Assembly (NCBI GenBank): GCA_947493285.1
Contig: CANLQH010000008.1
Span: forward strand, 1 to 64,000
Reading direction: 5' to 3'
Source: an uncultured Tenacibaculum sp.
Lineage (GTDB): Bacteria > Bacteroidota > Bacteroidia > Flavobacteriales > Flavobacteriaceae
DNA length: 64,000 nt
A program made the position numbers and the translations under genes. Numbering within the stretch: position 1 is the first letter of the stretch; each line of letters opens with the position of its first letter. The notes beneath the pieces are model-generated. The model searched no databases. It saw only the letters and a program-made list of their open reading frames with translations, and was not told where the DNA came from. Below, in pieces: positions 50,021 to 59,304 of the stretch.

Positions 50021-51382
50021 TTATTTTTTTGAAGTTTTTGAATCTTTATTTTTTGGAGTATAATAATTAGGTGGAAATCCATTTAATTGTCTCCATAATT
50101 CATACCAAATAGGCACATCTTCTAAAAGAGCAATTGTATTTGCTCCCGACCCTACTCTCATGTTTTTAGGCCATGATACTCCTTCTTTATCTGGTGCTAC
50201 TAAAATTCTAAACTTTCCATTATCACTAATAGAAGTTTCAATAGCAACTACTTTTCCTCCATAAGTTCCGTATGAGGCATTTGGCCATCCGCTAAAAAAA
50301 ATAGCTGGCCAACCATCAAAACGAATACGTACAGTTTCTTCTAAGTGAATTAGAGGTAAATCCATAGGACTCACAAAGGTTTCTACAGCCAAATCATAAT
50401 TTGAAGGCATAATAGCTACTAATTTTTCTCCTGCTTTAAAAGTTTCACCTAAACCTCCTCGTATTGTTTTATTAATAAAACCATCTTGAGGAGCTGTGAT
50501 GTAATACATTGCATTTCTTATTTTATAATTTGTTGATTTATTTTCAAGCTTGCTTACTTGAACTTCAGCCTCAAACTGATTAGATTCTGCTGTAAAACGA
50601 TCGCTAAGAGATTTAGAAATTTTATCTTGATAACTTGCCGAGATCCTACTAATTTCTATTTCTGCATTAATTACTGCGTTTTTACTCGTTAATAATTTAT
50701 TTTCTTTTGAGATTAATTTAGCTTGAGTTTCTTGTAATTTTAAACGCTTTTCTTCAACATCTTTAGTTGCTTTTAACCCTTCATTTTGTAATGTAATAGT
50801 TCGCTCATATTGTCGTTCTGCAATGTTAATATTGGTTTTAGCTGCTTGAAACTCGATACTATCACTTTTAACTTTTAAGCGCGATTGTTTTAACTTATTT
50901 TTAGCTTGTGATAATTTAAGTTTTCGCTCACTTTTAAGCGCTGACACTTGATTTTTAAGCGCTTTTATTTTTTCTTGATAAGATACTACAGATCTACTTT
51001 TTGCTTCACGCTGAGTGTTTGTTCTATTTATAAGTTGAGGATCTTGGTATTCGTTTTTTATTTCAGAAATAAATAAAATAGTGTCTCCTTTTTTTACAAA
51101 ATCTCCTTCTTTTTTATACCATTTTTCTATACGACCTGGAATAGGAGATTGAATGGTTTGTGGTCTTTGATCTGGAGTAATTGTAGTTACAAATCCGTTA
51201 CCTGATACATTTTGTGTCCATGGTAAAAAAAGAATTATTAAACCTGCTATAGCAAATGAGGCTAGAAATCTATTAAAAATTTTAAATTGACTCGGTTTAT
51301 ATACTTTTTTAAAAGCCTTAAATCTTTCTAACGTTACCTTTTTATTAACTTGATTATGAGATATATTAAGCATGATTTTCAA
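50021..51382 (-). CDS. HlyD-family adaptor (paralogue)
   Basis: 453 aa nearly identical to 32691-34052. Confidence 0.92.
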   Translation of the reverse strand: MKIMLNISHNQVNKKVTLERFKAFKKVYKPSQFKIFNRFLASFAIAGLIILFLPWTQNVSGNGFVTTITPDQRPQTIQSPIPGRIEKWYKKEGDFVKKGDTILFISEIKNEYQDPQLINRTNTQREAKSRSVVSYQEKIKALKNQVSALKSERKLKLSQAKNKLKQSRLKVKSDSIEFQAAKTNINIAERQYERTITLQNEGLKATKDVEEKRLKLQETQAKLISKENKLLTSKNAVINAEIEISRISASYQDKISKSLSDRFTAESNQFEAEVQVSKLENKSTNYKIRNAMYYITAPQDGFINKTIRGGLGETFKAGEKLVAIMPSNYDLAVETFVSPMDLPLIHLEETVRIRFDGWPAIFFSGWPNASYGTYGGKVVAIETSISDNGKFRILVAPDKEGVSWPKNMRVGSGANTIALLEDVPIWYELWRQLNGFPPNYYTPKNKDSKTSKK

Positions 51383-53036
51383 TATTTAAAATTCCTTGAG
51401 TTAATTTTATTGTTTTCGAACATTTAGCTTTCCATAATGGGTTACTAGAAACAATTACAATTGACCAATTTTGCTTTTTATCGGTTAAGTAATCTATAAT
51501 TTCTTCTGCTTCATTTAAATCAAAATACTCTAAAGGATCTTTTAGTATTAATAATTTTGGATTATGTACAATTGCTCTCGCTAATACTATGCGCTTAGAA
51601 ATAGTATAAGATAATTGATGACTTTTAGGGATTAAAATAGTTTGTAAACCGTTAGATTGTTGTTTTATAAAAGGCAGTAATCCTAAATTTTGAAGTACCT
51701 CGTTTAAATGCTTTCTAGAAATATTAGGGTTATTAAACGTAATGTTTTCAAGAATAGTTCCTTCAAATGTTTGCTGCTCTGGTAGAACTTGACCAACTTG
51801 ACTTCTGTAAGCATTAGGCCAAATTCCTTTAATTGAAAAATCGTTAATATAAACAGAGCCTCTTGTAGGTATGTCTATACCTGCTATTAATTTTAAAAGA
51901 GTAGTTTTACCTGAGCCAGAAGCTCCTTTAAGTAAAATTCGATCTTTTTCTGATATAAGTAAATTAACATCATTTAATATTATTTTACCATCAGAAGTTT
52001 TGTAATTTACTTTGTCTAACTCTATTTTAAATTCGCCTTTAGTTTCAAAAGGATCAACTCCTTCTTGTGGTTCAATTTCTTTATCAACAACTTGTCCTAT
52101 TTTTTCAAGTGATGTTAATACATCATAAAATGTTTCTAAGACGCTTATTAATTTTTCTACAGAGCTTATTACTAAAAGAATAATAATTTCTGCTGCTACA
52201 AATTGTCCAATATTCATTTTTTGATTCAATACTAATAAACCACCAATAATTAATAATCCAGCAGTTACTAAAACTTTAAATCCAATCATTTGAACAAACT
52301 GCATTAACAATATTTTAAAATGATTTTCTCTAGCATTTAAATATTCAGTAGTTAACTCATCATTTCTATTCATTGCTAAAGAAGTGTTACCTGACAACTT
52401 AAAACTAATTAAAGAGCGTGCGATTTCTTGAATCCAATGTGCAACTTTGTATTTACTTTTCGATTCTTTTAAACTTGTTTCTAATCCTTTTTTGGCTGTA
52501 AACTTAAAAACTACATATATTAATAATATTACTAATATTCCATAAATGATAAAGAATGAATGGTAAAATGATAGTAGTATAATTCCGAATAAAATTTGCA
52601 AAACTGCTGCAGGAAAATCTATTAACATTTTTGGCAACCCTTTTTGTACAGTAAGCGTATCGAAAAAACGATTTGCAAGCTCTGGTGGATAATAATTAGT
52701 TAATTCACTATATTTAATTTTCGGAAAACGATACACGAATTCAAAAGAAGAACGCATGAATATTTTTTGTTGAATATTTTCTATAATTCTTATTTGCATA
52801 ATTTGTAATCCTCCTTGAAAAGCAACTCCTAGAGTTACTAAAATAACTAGCACAATCCAAGATGATGTAATTTGAGCACCTTGTAATAAATTGATAATTG
52901 CTTGAATTCCTAAAGGGAGTGATAATGCTACCAAACCTGCAAAAACTGCATAATAAAATATTTGTTTTATATCTCTTTTATCTAGTTGTAGCAATCCTAC
53001 AAAACGCTTCCATGGAGACATCGTTTTTGTTGTCAT
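51366..53036 (-). CDS. ABC transporter with fused TM and ATPase domains (paralogue)
   Basis: 556 aa nearly identical to 34036-35706. Confidence 0.92.
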   Translation of the reverse strand: MTTKTMSPWKRFVGLLQLDKRDIKQIFYYAVFAGLVALSLPLGIQAIINLLQGAQITSSWIVLVILVTLGVAFQGGLQIMQIRIIENIQQKIFMRSSFEFVYRFPKIKYSELTNYYPPELANRFFDTLTVQKGLPKMLIDFPAAVLQILFGIILLSFYHSFFIIYGILVILLIYVVFKFTAKKGLETSLKESKSKYKVAHWIQEIARSLISFKLSGNTSLAMNRNDELTTEYLNARENHFKILLMQFVQMIGFKVLVTAGLLIIGGLLVLNQKMNIGQFVAAEIIILLVISSVEKLISVLETFYDVLTSLEKIGQVVDKEIEPQEGVDPFETKGEFKIELDKVNYKTSDGKIILNDVNLLISEKDRILLKGASGSGKTTLLKLIAGIDIPTRGSVYINDFSIKGIWPNAYRSQVGQVLPEQQTFEGTILENITFNNPNISRKHLNEVLQNLGLLPFIKQQSNGLQTILIPKSHQLSYTISKRIVLARAIVHNPKLLILKDPLEYFDLNEAEEIIDYLTDKKQNWSIVIVSSNPLWKAKCSKTIKLTQGILNIENHA

Positions 53037-53180
53037 ATTTGTTAAATTTAGACTGTTTTTTATCAGTACTTATCTTTCTAAATTGAAAAATAAGTATGAT
53101 TTTTACTTATATATTTTTTGAAAAAGGAGGTTATTTTAAAATGAATATTTAAAATAGACCTAATAGGAATAGATTGAAAA

Positions 53181-53510
53181 CTAAATGCTTTCTGGAGGAG
53201 GAATATGAATATCAAAACTAATATCCTGCAATAAATTTAATTTGTAAAAAATTAATGTTTTTTCTGCTGAATTAATAATATCAAAGTGAGTAGTAAAAAA
53301 GTTATTTTTTTTTGCTTCTTCTTCCTCTTCACTATCTTGATTTTCATCACTATTAGAACTATCTTCAACATCTAATTCAATAATCTCACTACTTACTTTA
53401 TCAACTAAATTGATAGATGAAATTATTGGCTGCATTGCTAATGAATAGAATACACAAACAAAAGAAATATATCTTAAAATAGATAATATGTTGATTTGAT
53501 TCTTAGTCAT
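53181..53510 (-). CDS. Small exported/membrane acidic protein (paralogue)
   Basis: 109 aa, matches 35851-36180. Confidence 0.7.
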   Translation of the reverse strand: MTKNQINILSILRYISFVCVFYSLAMQPIISSINLVDKVSSEIIELDVEDSSNSDENQDSEEEEEAKKNNFFTTHFDIINSAEKTLIFYKLNLLQDISFDIHIPPPESI

Positions 53511-54169
53511 TAATCAATAGTTTTAAAAACCATATCAGTGTAAAAGGCTACAATATTATTCTTTCCTTCTTCAACATCTGTTAAAGATGGTAAATGTTTA
53601 GAAAAATATCTCTGCTGGTGCGCACCTTCTATCACTGTTGAAATTAACATTTTAGGATATTTAAAAGTAGGATTAACTTCTATCACTATATCACTTACTC
53701 GTTTTACAACCTGTTTATAGGTTTTATAATATCCTTTTTCATTTTCTAAATCTATATCTTTAGTATGATATGCTTTAGATGATTCAGATATAATAATTTT
53801 ACTTAACAATACTTCATTAATAAATGAAAAGGAATTATCTTCTTTTACTTCTTGAGTTAACAATTCTATAGAACTCATTAGTCTTTCTGTAGCAGAAGGA
53901 ACATTTAATGTAGCAATAATCAATTTATATTCAACCCAACTCCAATACCAATTAATAAGATAAACTAATAATGCATGTTTACTTTTAAAATAACGATAAA
54001 TAGAACTTTCGTTTGAGCCAATTTTTACACCTAGTTTCTTAAATGTATAGCTTTCAAATCCCAACTCGTTTATCATTTCTATACTAGCAGAAACAATCCT
54101 CATACCTAAATCAGATGATTCTGGATTTTTAGTGTAAAACTTAGCATCTATTTTTATGTGTAATTGCAA
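53510..54169 (-). CDS. TetR-family regulator (paralogue)
   Basis: 219 aa, nearly identical to 36180-36839. Confidence 0.9.
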   Translation of the reverse strand: MQLHIKIDAKFYTKNPESSDLGMRIVSASIEMINELGFESYTFKKLGVKIGSNESSIYRYFKSKHALLVYLINWYWSWVEYKLIIATLNVPSATERLMSSIELLTQEVKEDNSFSFINEVLLSKIIISESSKAYHTKDIDLENEKGYYKTYKQVVKRVSDIVIEVNPTFKYPKMLISTVIEGAHQQRYFSKHLPSLTDVEEGKNNIVAFYTDMVFKTID

Positions 54170-54349
54170 ATATTAATCGTTTAACTACGCAAATATAATA
54201 GTATTACTATTAACATACAATAGTTTTACTTTATATAATTATAAATTTTTATAAAAAGTATACATTAAAAGTTAACAAAAGCAAATAAAATCTTCCACCT
54301 TTACTCCACCTTACACAGCTACACGCATTGATTTTACTGAGGTTATTAC

Positions 54350-54368
54350 TTTCTGTATCGGCAAATAG
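54350..54368 (+). repeat. R6: rightmost copy of mnmE att-like core
   Basis: TTTCTGTATCGGCAAATAG with conserved flanks. Confidence 0.9.
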
Positions 54369-54496
54369 ATTTTCTTTCCTTTAGCTTCCTTTAATATTAT
54401 TTTGTTTTCTTTTTTAATAATTTAGTATTAATATTATCATTAAAAGAATAAGTCAGTTTTCGTTTGACTTCCTTTGCTTTGTTTTTATTAAATTTC
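54369..54496. repeat. Cassette-left-end-like sequence without a cassette
   Basis: ATTTTCTTTCCTTTAGCTTCCTTTAATATTATTTTGTTTTCTTTTTTAATAATTTAGTATTAATATTATCAT...TTGACTTCCTTTGCTTTGTTTTTATTAAA aligns with sequence downstream of R2 and R5. Confidence 0.7.
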
Positions 54497-54604
54497 AATT
54501 TATCGAACCAAAACAACCATTCATCGACAGTTAGTAATGGGTTTAACTAAACATCTCTAATAATTCATAAAATAATGTCAATTTTAAAATCAATATATTA
54601 GTAA

Positions 54605-55012
54605 TTGAAAATGAAAAACCTGCACATATTATTTATTGATGACGATGAAATTGAGAGATTAAAGTTTAATCGTATTTGTAAACAAAGTAGCTATAAAACA
54701 ACCATTATAGAAGCAGAAAATGGTGAAGAAGCTATAAAAATCTTAGATACTCAATTACCTCAACTAATTGTTTTAGACCTTAACATGCCTAAAATGAATG
54801 GAATTGAGTTTTTACATGTACTAAGAGCCAATGATAAATTAAAATACATCCCTATAGTTGTTTTATCAAGTTCTGATAATAAAGAGGATGTAAAAAAATG
54901 TTTTGAAATTGGCGTTTCGGGTTATTTTATAAAACCGCTACATTACGAAGATTATAAACAAAACATAACCAATACATTAGCCTATTGGAGTGCAAATAAC
55001 CTATTAACCTAA
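54605..55012 (+). CDS. Single-domain response regulator receiver
   Basis: LFIDDDEIERL, LIVLDLNMPKMNGIEFL, VVLSSSDNKEDV, GYFIKPLHY. Confidence 0.92.
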   Translation: MKMKNLHILFIDDDEIERLKFNRICKQSSYKTTIIEAENGEEAIKILDTQLPQLIVLDLNMPKMNGIEFLHVLRANDKLKYIPIVVLSSSDNKEDVKKCFEIGVSGYFIKPLHYEDYKQNITNTLAYWSANNLLT

Positions 55013-55019
55013 ATGATAT

Positions 55020-55559
55020 ATGAAAGGCATCGTATTTACAGAATTTTTGGACTTAGTAGAAGATAAATTCGGAATTGAAACCGTAGAGCAAATAATTTCT
55101 GATTCTGAATTAGAATCTAATGGAATATATACCTCTGTAGGTACCTATAAATTTACCGAAATGGTATCTTTATTAACCAATTTGAGTAACCTCACTAAGA
55201 TTTCTACCAACGATTTGCTAAAGGTGTATGCTTTGCACTTTTTTGATGTACTAGTTAAAAATTACGGAAGTATTTTAAACACCTACAAAACTCCGCTAGC
55301 TTTATTAGCCTCTATTGACTCACATATACATGTTGAAGTTAGAAAACTATATCCAGATGCAGAACTCCCCTACTTTGATGTTAATGAAAGTAGTAATAAC
55401 AAATTAGTAATGACCTATCATTCTTCTAGAGCCATGTATTCTTTTGCACATGGACTTATGGAAAAAACATTTGAACATTATAATGAAAAAGCCACTATAA
55501 ACTATGAGTTATTAAAAGAAGATGGCACCATAGTTAAGTTTGAAATTATTAAAGAATGA
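55020..55559 (+). CDS. H-NOX (heme NO-binding) domain protein
   Basis: MKGIVFTEFLDLVEDKFGIETVEQII, IDSHIHVEVRKLYPDAELPYF (proximal His region), MTYHSSRAMYSFAHGL (YxSxR). Confidence 0.88.
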   Translation: MKGIVFTEFLDLVEDKFGIETVEQIISDSELESNGIYTSVGTYKFTEMVSLLTNLSNLTKISTNDLLKVYALHFFDVLVKNYGSILNTYKTPLALLASIDSHIHVEVRKLYPDAELPYFDVNESSNNKLVMTYHSSRAMYSFAHGLMEKTFEHYNEKATINYELLKEDGTIVKFEIIKE

Positions 55560-56749
55560 GTCAAGAAAAAATTGACATATTAAAAAAGGCCATACAACGA
55601 GAACGATTGGCTAGAAAAGCAGCGGAAAAAATTCTTGAGGAAAAGTCTTTGGAATTATACCAAACCAATCAAAATCTTTCTAAGGTTTTAAATCAAAAAG
55701 AAATTCAACTAGAGAGTTTGTTTAAAACTATTGTTGATCCGTATATCTTAATGGATTTATATGGTAATGTTATAAAAATGAACAATGCCTCTATAGATTT
55801 TTTTGGATATAATATTGAGAACGAATCTTTTAATGTACTATCAACACTACATAAAGAAGATTATACCTATGCTATGCATTCATTTAGACAGTTAATGCAA
55901 GAAGGTAATTTTAAAAACTTTAAAGCACGGATATATAACAAAAAGACAGAATTAAAATGGATTGAAATCAACTCTAGTATTGTATATGATCATGCTAACA
56001 AACCTATGTTTGCACAAGGAATTATACGAGATATTACTGAAAACTTGCAAGTACAAAAGGAACGTGAAGAGCTTCTTAAAGATTTAACCATACGAAACAA
56101 AGAGTTAAAAGATTTTGCACATGTAGTATCGCACGATTTAAAGTCTCCATTACGAAGTATGAACACGTTGGTTACTTGGTTGAAAGAAGATTGTGCTTCT
56201 TTTACTACTGAAGATATCAAACAAAATTTTGATCATTTATTTCGAAAAATTGATAAAATGGATCATTTAATCAATGGAATTTTAAAATATGCAAGTATAG
56301 ATAAAGCCTCTTCTAAAAAGCAAAAAACAGACTTAAATACGATTGTACAAGAAATTCTTGATACCATCCATATTCCTGATCATATAAGTATTGAAGTTTG
56401 TAAAAACTTACCCATTATAAAAGGAGATAAATTTAGATTACACCAACTGTTTCAAAACATTATTAGTAATGCTGTGAAATACTGTAAACCAAACAAAGGA
56501 TTGGTACAAATTAACTGTACCGAACTAGACAAAAAATGGGAGTTTAGCATCCAAGACGACGGAATAGGAATTGAGAAAAAGTACCACAAAAAAATATTTG
56601 ATATTTTTCAAACCTTAGATAATAGTCAAAATTCAACAGGTGTTGGATTATCAATAGTTAAAAAAATTCTAGCCGTTTACGGTGGAAAAGTTTGGTTAGA
56701 ATCTGAGTTTGGAAAAGGAACTACTTTTCATTTTACACTCCCAAAATAA
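55556..56749 (+). CDS. PAS-domain sensor histidine kinase
   Basis: PAS segment, FAHVVSHDLKSPLRSM H-box, QDDGIGIEKKYHKKIF, STGVGLSIVKKILAVYGG. Confidence 0.94.
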   Translation: MSQEKIDILKKAIQRERLARKAAEKILEEKSLELYQTNQNLSKVLNQKEIQLESLFKTIVDPYILMDLYGNVIKMNNASIDFFGYNIENESFNVLSTLHKEDYTYAMHSFRQLMQEGNFKNFKARIYNKKTELKWIEINSSIVYDHANKPMFAQGIIRDITENLQVQKEREELLKDLTIRNKELKDFAHVVSHDLKSPLRSMNTLVTWLKEDCASFTTEDIKQNFDHLFRKIDKMDHLINGILKYASIDKASSKKQKTDLNTIVQEILDTIHIPDHISIEVCKNLPIIKGDKFRLHQLFQNIISNAVKYCKPNKGLVQINCTELDKKWEFSIQDDGIGIEKKYHKKIFDIFQTLDNSQNSTGVGLSIVKKILAVYGGKVWLESEFGKGTTFHFTLPK

Positions 56750-56750
56750 C

Positions 56751-57083
56751 ATGACAACACCTAGTTTAACATATATACAAGAATTAGCAGATGGGGATGC
56801 TAGTTTTGAACAACAGCTTTTAGCGGTTATTCAAAAAGAGTTTCCTATTGAACGAGGAATTTACTTTAAATTACTCGAAGAAAAAAAACATACAGAATTA
56901 ACACAATTAGTGCATAAAATAAAACATAAATTTACTATTTTAGGACTGGAAGAAGAAACTAAATTAGCTTCTAATTTTGAAATGGATATCAAAACACAAA
57001 ATTTTGATTTACAAAAAGAATTTGAAACGGTATTGGATACAATTAGTGACTTTTTACTAAAACATAACCCCCAGGAACTATGA
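56751..57083 (+). CDS. Hpt-domain protein
   Basis: LTQLVHKIKHKFTILGLEE Hpt-like motif; ATG at 56751 in frame with the ORF-track entry starting at 56709. Confidence 0.75.
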   Translation: MTTPSLTYIQELADGDASFEQQLLAVIQKEFPIERGIYFKLLEEKKHTELTQLVHKIKHKFTILGLEEETKLASNFEMDIKTQNFDLQKEFETVLDTISDFLLKHNPQEL

Positions 57084-57793
57084 AAAAAAGATGTTTAATT
57101 ATTGACGATGACACCGCTGCAAGATTAATTATTAAAAAAATATGTAGTGATTTTTCGGAATTAGAAGTTGTAGAAGAATTTTCTAATGCTATTGATGCCA
57201 TTAAGTTTCTAAACACTGAAAAAACAATAGATATTATCTTTTTAGACATACATATGCCTTCTTTTTCGGGCTTTGACTTTATACAAACTCTTAAAAGCCC
57301 ACCACAAATTGTATTGACTACTTCTGACAAAAACTTTGCCTTAGATGCTTTTGAATACGATTGTGTTGTAGATTACCTGGTAAAACCTATTACCAAAGAA
57401 CGATTTGAAAAATCCTTAAAAAAACTATCTAAAATTGGAGTAAACTCTAATTCTGAAAACATTTCAGATTCTGAAGATACTACGAACGATTTGTATGTAA
57501 ATATAGATCGAAGGCTAGTGAAAATTAATATTCCAGATATATACGTAATCGAAGCTAAAGGAGATTATGTTAGAATTAAGACAGAATCTAAAAATCATAT
57601 CGTACACTCTACTCTTAAAAAAGTGGAAGAAAAACTTCCAAAGTCTATATTTTTAAAAGTACATCGTTCGTATATTATTAATACCAATAAAATTATTGAC
57701 ATTGAGGACAATAGTATCTTAATAAAACAAGATGTTATTCCTGTAAGTCGAGCTAATAGAAGTGAACTTATGAAACGTCTTAATTTACTTTAA
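57080..57793 (+). CDS. LytTR-family response regulator
   Basis: CLIIDDDTAARLIIKK receiver; C-terminal YVIEAKGDYVRIKTESKNHIVHSTLKKVEEKLPKSIFLKVHRSYIINTNKI. Confidence 0.95.
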   Translation: MKKRCLIIDDDTAARLIIKKICSDFSELEVVEEFSNAIDAIKFLNTEKTIDIIFLDIHMPSFSGFDFIQTLKSPPQIVLTTSDKNFALDAFEYDCVVDYLVKPITKERFEKSLKKLSKIGVNSNSENISDSEDTTNDLYVNIDRRLVKINIPDIYVIEAKGDYVRIKTESKNHIVHSTLKKVEEKLPKSIFLKVHRSYIINTNKIIDIEDNSILIKQDVIPVSRANRSELMKRLNLL

Positions 57794-57962
57794 CTACACA
57801 TAAAAGCAGTTCATCTATTCTATTATCCTGTTGAACGATTAAGTTCTTATATACTTTTTTAAAAGAACTAATTTAGAGGTAAGAAATTAATATAACGTTC
57901 TTTCAAATAGATTTTATCTTTTAACAACACCCTTCTTTTCCCCTTTTTAACAAACCCCTTAT

Positions 57963-57993
57963 AGCCTCTAGAGTATTCTCTGAGGCTTTTTTA
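57963..57993 (+). terminator. Rho-independent terminator after the H-NOX operon
   Basis: AGCCTC (57963-57968) / GAGGCT (57982-57987) followed by TTTTT. Confidence 0.75.
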
Positions 57994-58068
57994 ATGAAAC
58001 TATCTTACGTGTAAAAATTAAATAGGAAAAGTATATTTTAAAGACGCTATAAAAAATTACAGGAATTC

Positions 58069-59295
58069 TTAAAAAGGAACCTTAGCCTTATACAATACAG
58101 CATTTTTTTCTGCTTTTATTTCATAGATACTTCCTGCTTTAAAGAAAGCAGCTCCGCCTTTTTTTAGAACCAAAGACGATTTTCTTTCTACAATTGTTAC
58201 TTTTCCTTCAATAGCAATTACTATCTCTACAGATCTTGCTTTAGCTTTATAAGTTTTTTCTGTTTTAATATCTATTTTACTTAATTCAAAATCTTTTGCT
58301 TCAGTTTCAAATACGCTTTCTAAACCATTTTCTTGTAAATTTCCATGTAAAACTTGTGGAATAGTTTCTTCAAACGTTATATTTTCTAATAACTCTATAA
58401 CATCCACATGTTTTTGGGTTAAACCTCCTCTTAAAACATTATCTGAATTTGCCATTAACTCAATATTTTGTCCTTCTAAATACGCATGTGGCATTCCTGC
58501 TTTTTGATAAACAGCTTCTCCCTTATTTACGCGCATAATATTGAAAAAGTAAATGGAAAAAATTCCTTTATCTAAAGAGGTTCCTTTTGATAGCTCTTTT
58601 AATGCTTTTGCTGCCCAATAATCTGGATTTGTTTTATCTAACTTTCCTTGTGCATATAAGGGCATTATTCTTTTTAATAAAGGCTTTAATATGCTGTTTA
58701 CCTCTTTAGAGTTTTTTTCCATTACATTTTTATACAATCCATAATACCCTTCAGTTTCAAAAACATTTACTAGATGTAAAAATTCTGGGATACTCTTTAA
58801 CCTTTTTAATAACTTTTCTTTTGGCAAAAACCCATGTAACAACCAAAACTCGCTTAATGCTACCATAATTTCTGGTTTATGATTATCATCCTTATAATTT
58901 CTATAAGAAGCTGTTAAAGGAACTCCTATCATATTTTCATATCTAAATCCTTTTTCGGCATTCTTTTTTGAAGGATGCACTTGTATTGATAACATTTTTT
59001 TTACATCCAATACTTTTAATAAAAAAGGAAGTCTCCCAAATTTTCTTGCCACTCTTTTTCCTAAACATTTTTTGAGATTTCTCTTTAAAAATCCATCTAA
59101 AAACTGACTTCCTAAAGAGGTTTTTATTACTGAAGGTGCCTTTGTATGCGCTCCTAACCAATATTCTGCAGCTTTTTTACCGGATATTCTAGTTTTTAAA
59201 AGTTTAGATATAAACTTTTTTCCTCCCCAGGCATAATTTTGAATTTGTCCCTTTAAAGTAAATATATTTAATGTGTGTAGTGTATTATTTTCCAT
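58069..59295 (-). CDS. manA: Mannose-6-phosphate isomerase, class I
   Basis: LKGQIQNYAWGGKKFI, EYWLGAHTKAPS, LLKVLDVKKMLSIQVHPSKKNAEKGF, HKPEIMVALSEFWLLHGF. Confidence 0.95.
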   Translation of the reverse strand: MENNTLHTLNIFTLKGQIQNYAWGGKKFISKLLKTRISGKKAAEYWLGAHTKAPSVIKTSLGSQFLDGFLKRNLKKCLGKRVARKFGRLPFLLKVLDVKKMLSIQVHPSKKNAEKGFRYENMIGVPLTASYRNYKDDNHKPEIMVALSEFWLLHGFLPKEKLLKRLKSIPEFLHLVNVFETEGYYGLYKNVMEKNSKEVNSILKPLLKRIMPLYAQGKLDKTNPDYWAAKALKELSKGTSLDKGIFSIYFFNIMRVNKGEAVYQKAGMPHAYLEGQNIELMANSDNVLRGGLTQKHVDVIELLENITFEETIPQVLHGNLQENGLESVFETEAKDFELSKIDIKTEKTYKAKARSVEIVIAIEGKVTIVERKSSLVLKKGGAAFFKAGSIYEIKAEKNAVLYKAKVPF

Positions 59296-59304
59296 GTCGC
59301 TCTT

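Larger units (their letters stand above)
48472..54349. mobile_element. Cargo cassette 5 (second TolC-HlyD-ABC-TetR cassette)
   Basis: Bounded by R5 and R6; same gene content, order and near-identical length (repeat-to-repeat 5897 vs 5898 bp) as cassette 2. Confidence 0.78.

Noticed and set aside
26968-54368. Interpretation of the repeats as a classical integron attC array
   Set aside because: Repeats are short invariant cores matching the mnmE 3' end with direct arms, not folded attC sites; the recombinase is a generic Bacteroidota tyrosine integrase and cassettes carry multi-gene operons.
26968-54368. Repeats as IS/transposon ends or a CRISPR array
   Set aside because: No transposase seen, no terminal inverted repeats framing each unit, and spacers of 4-7 kb are full of genes.
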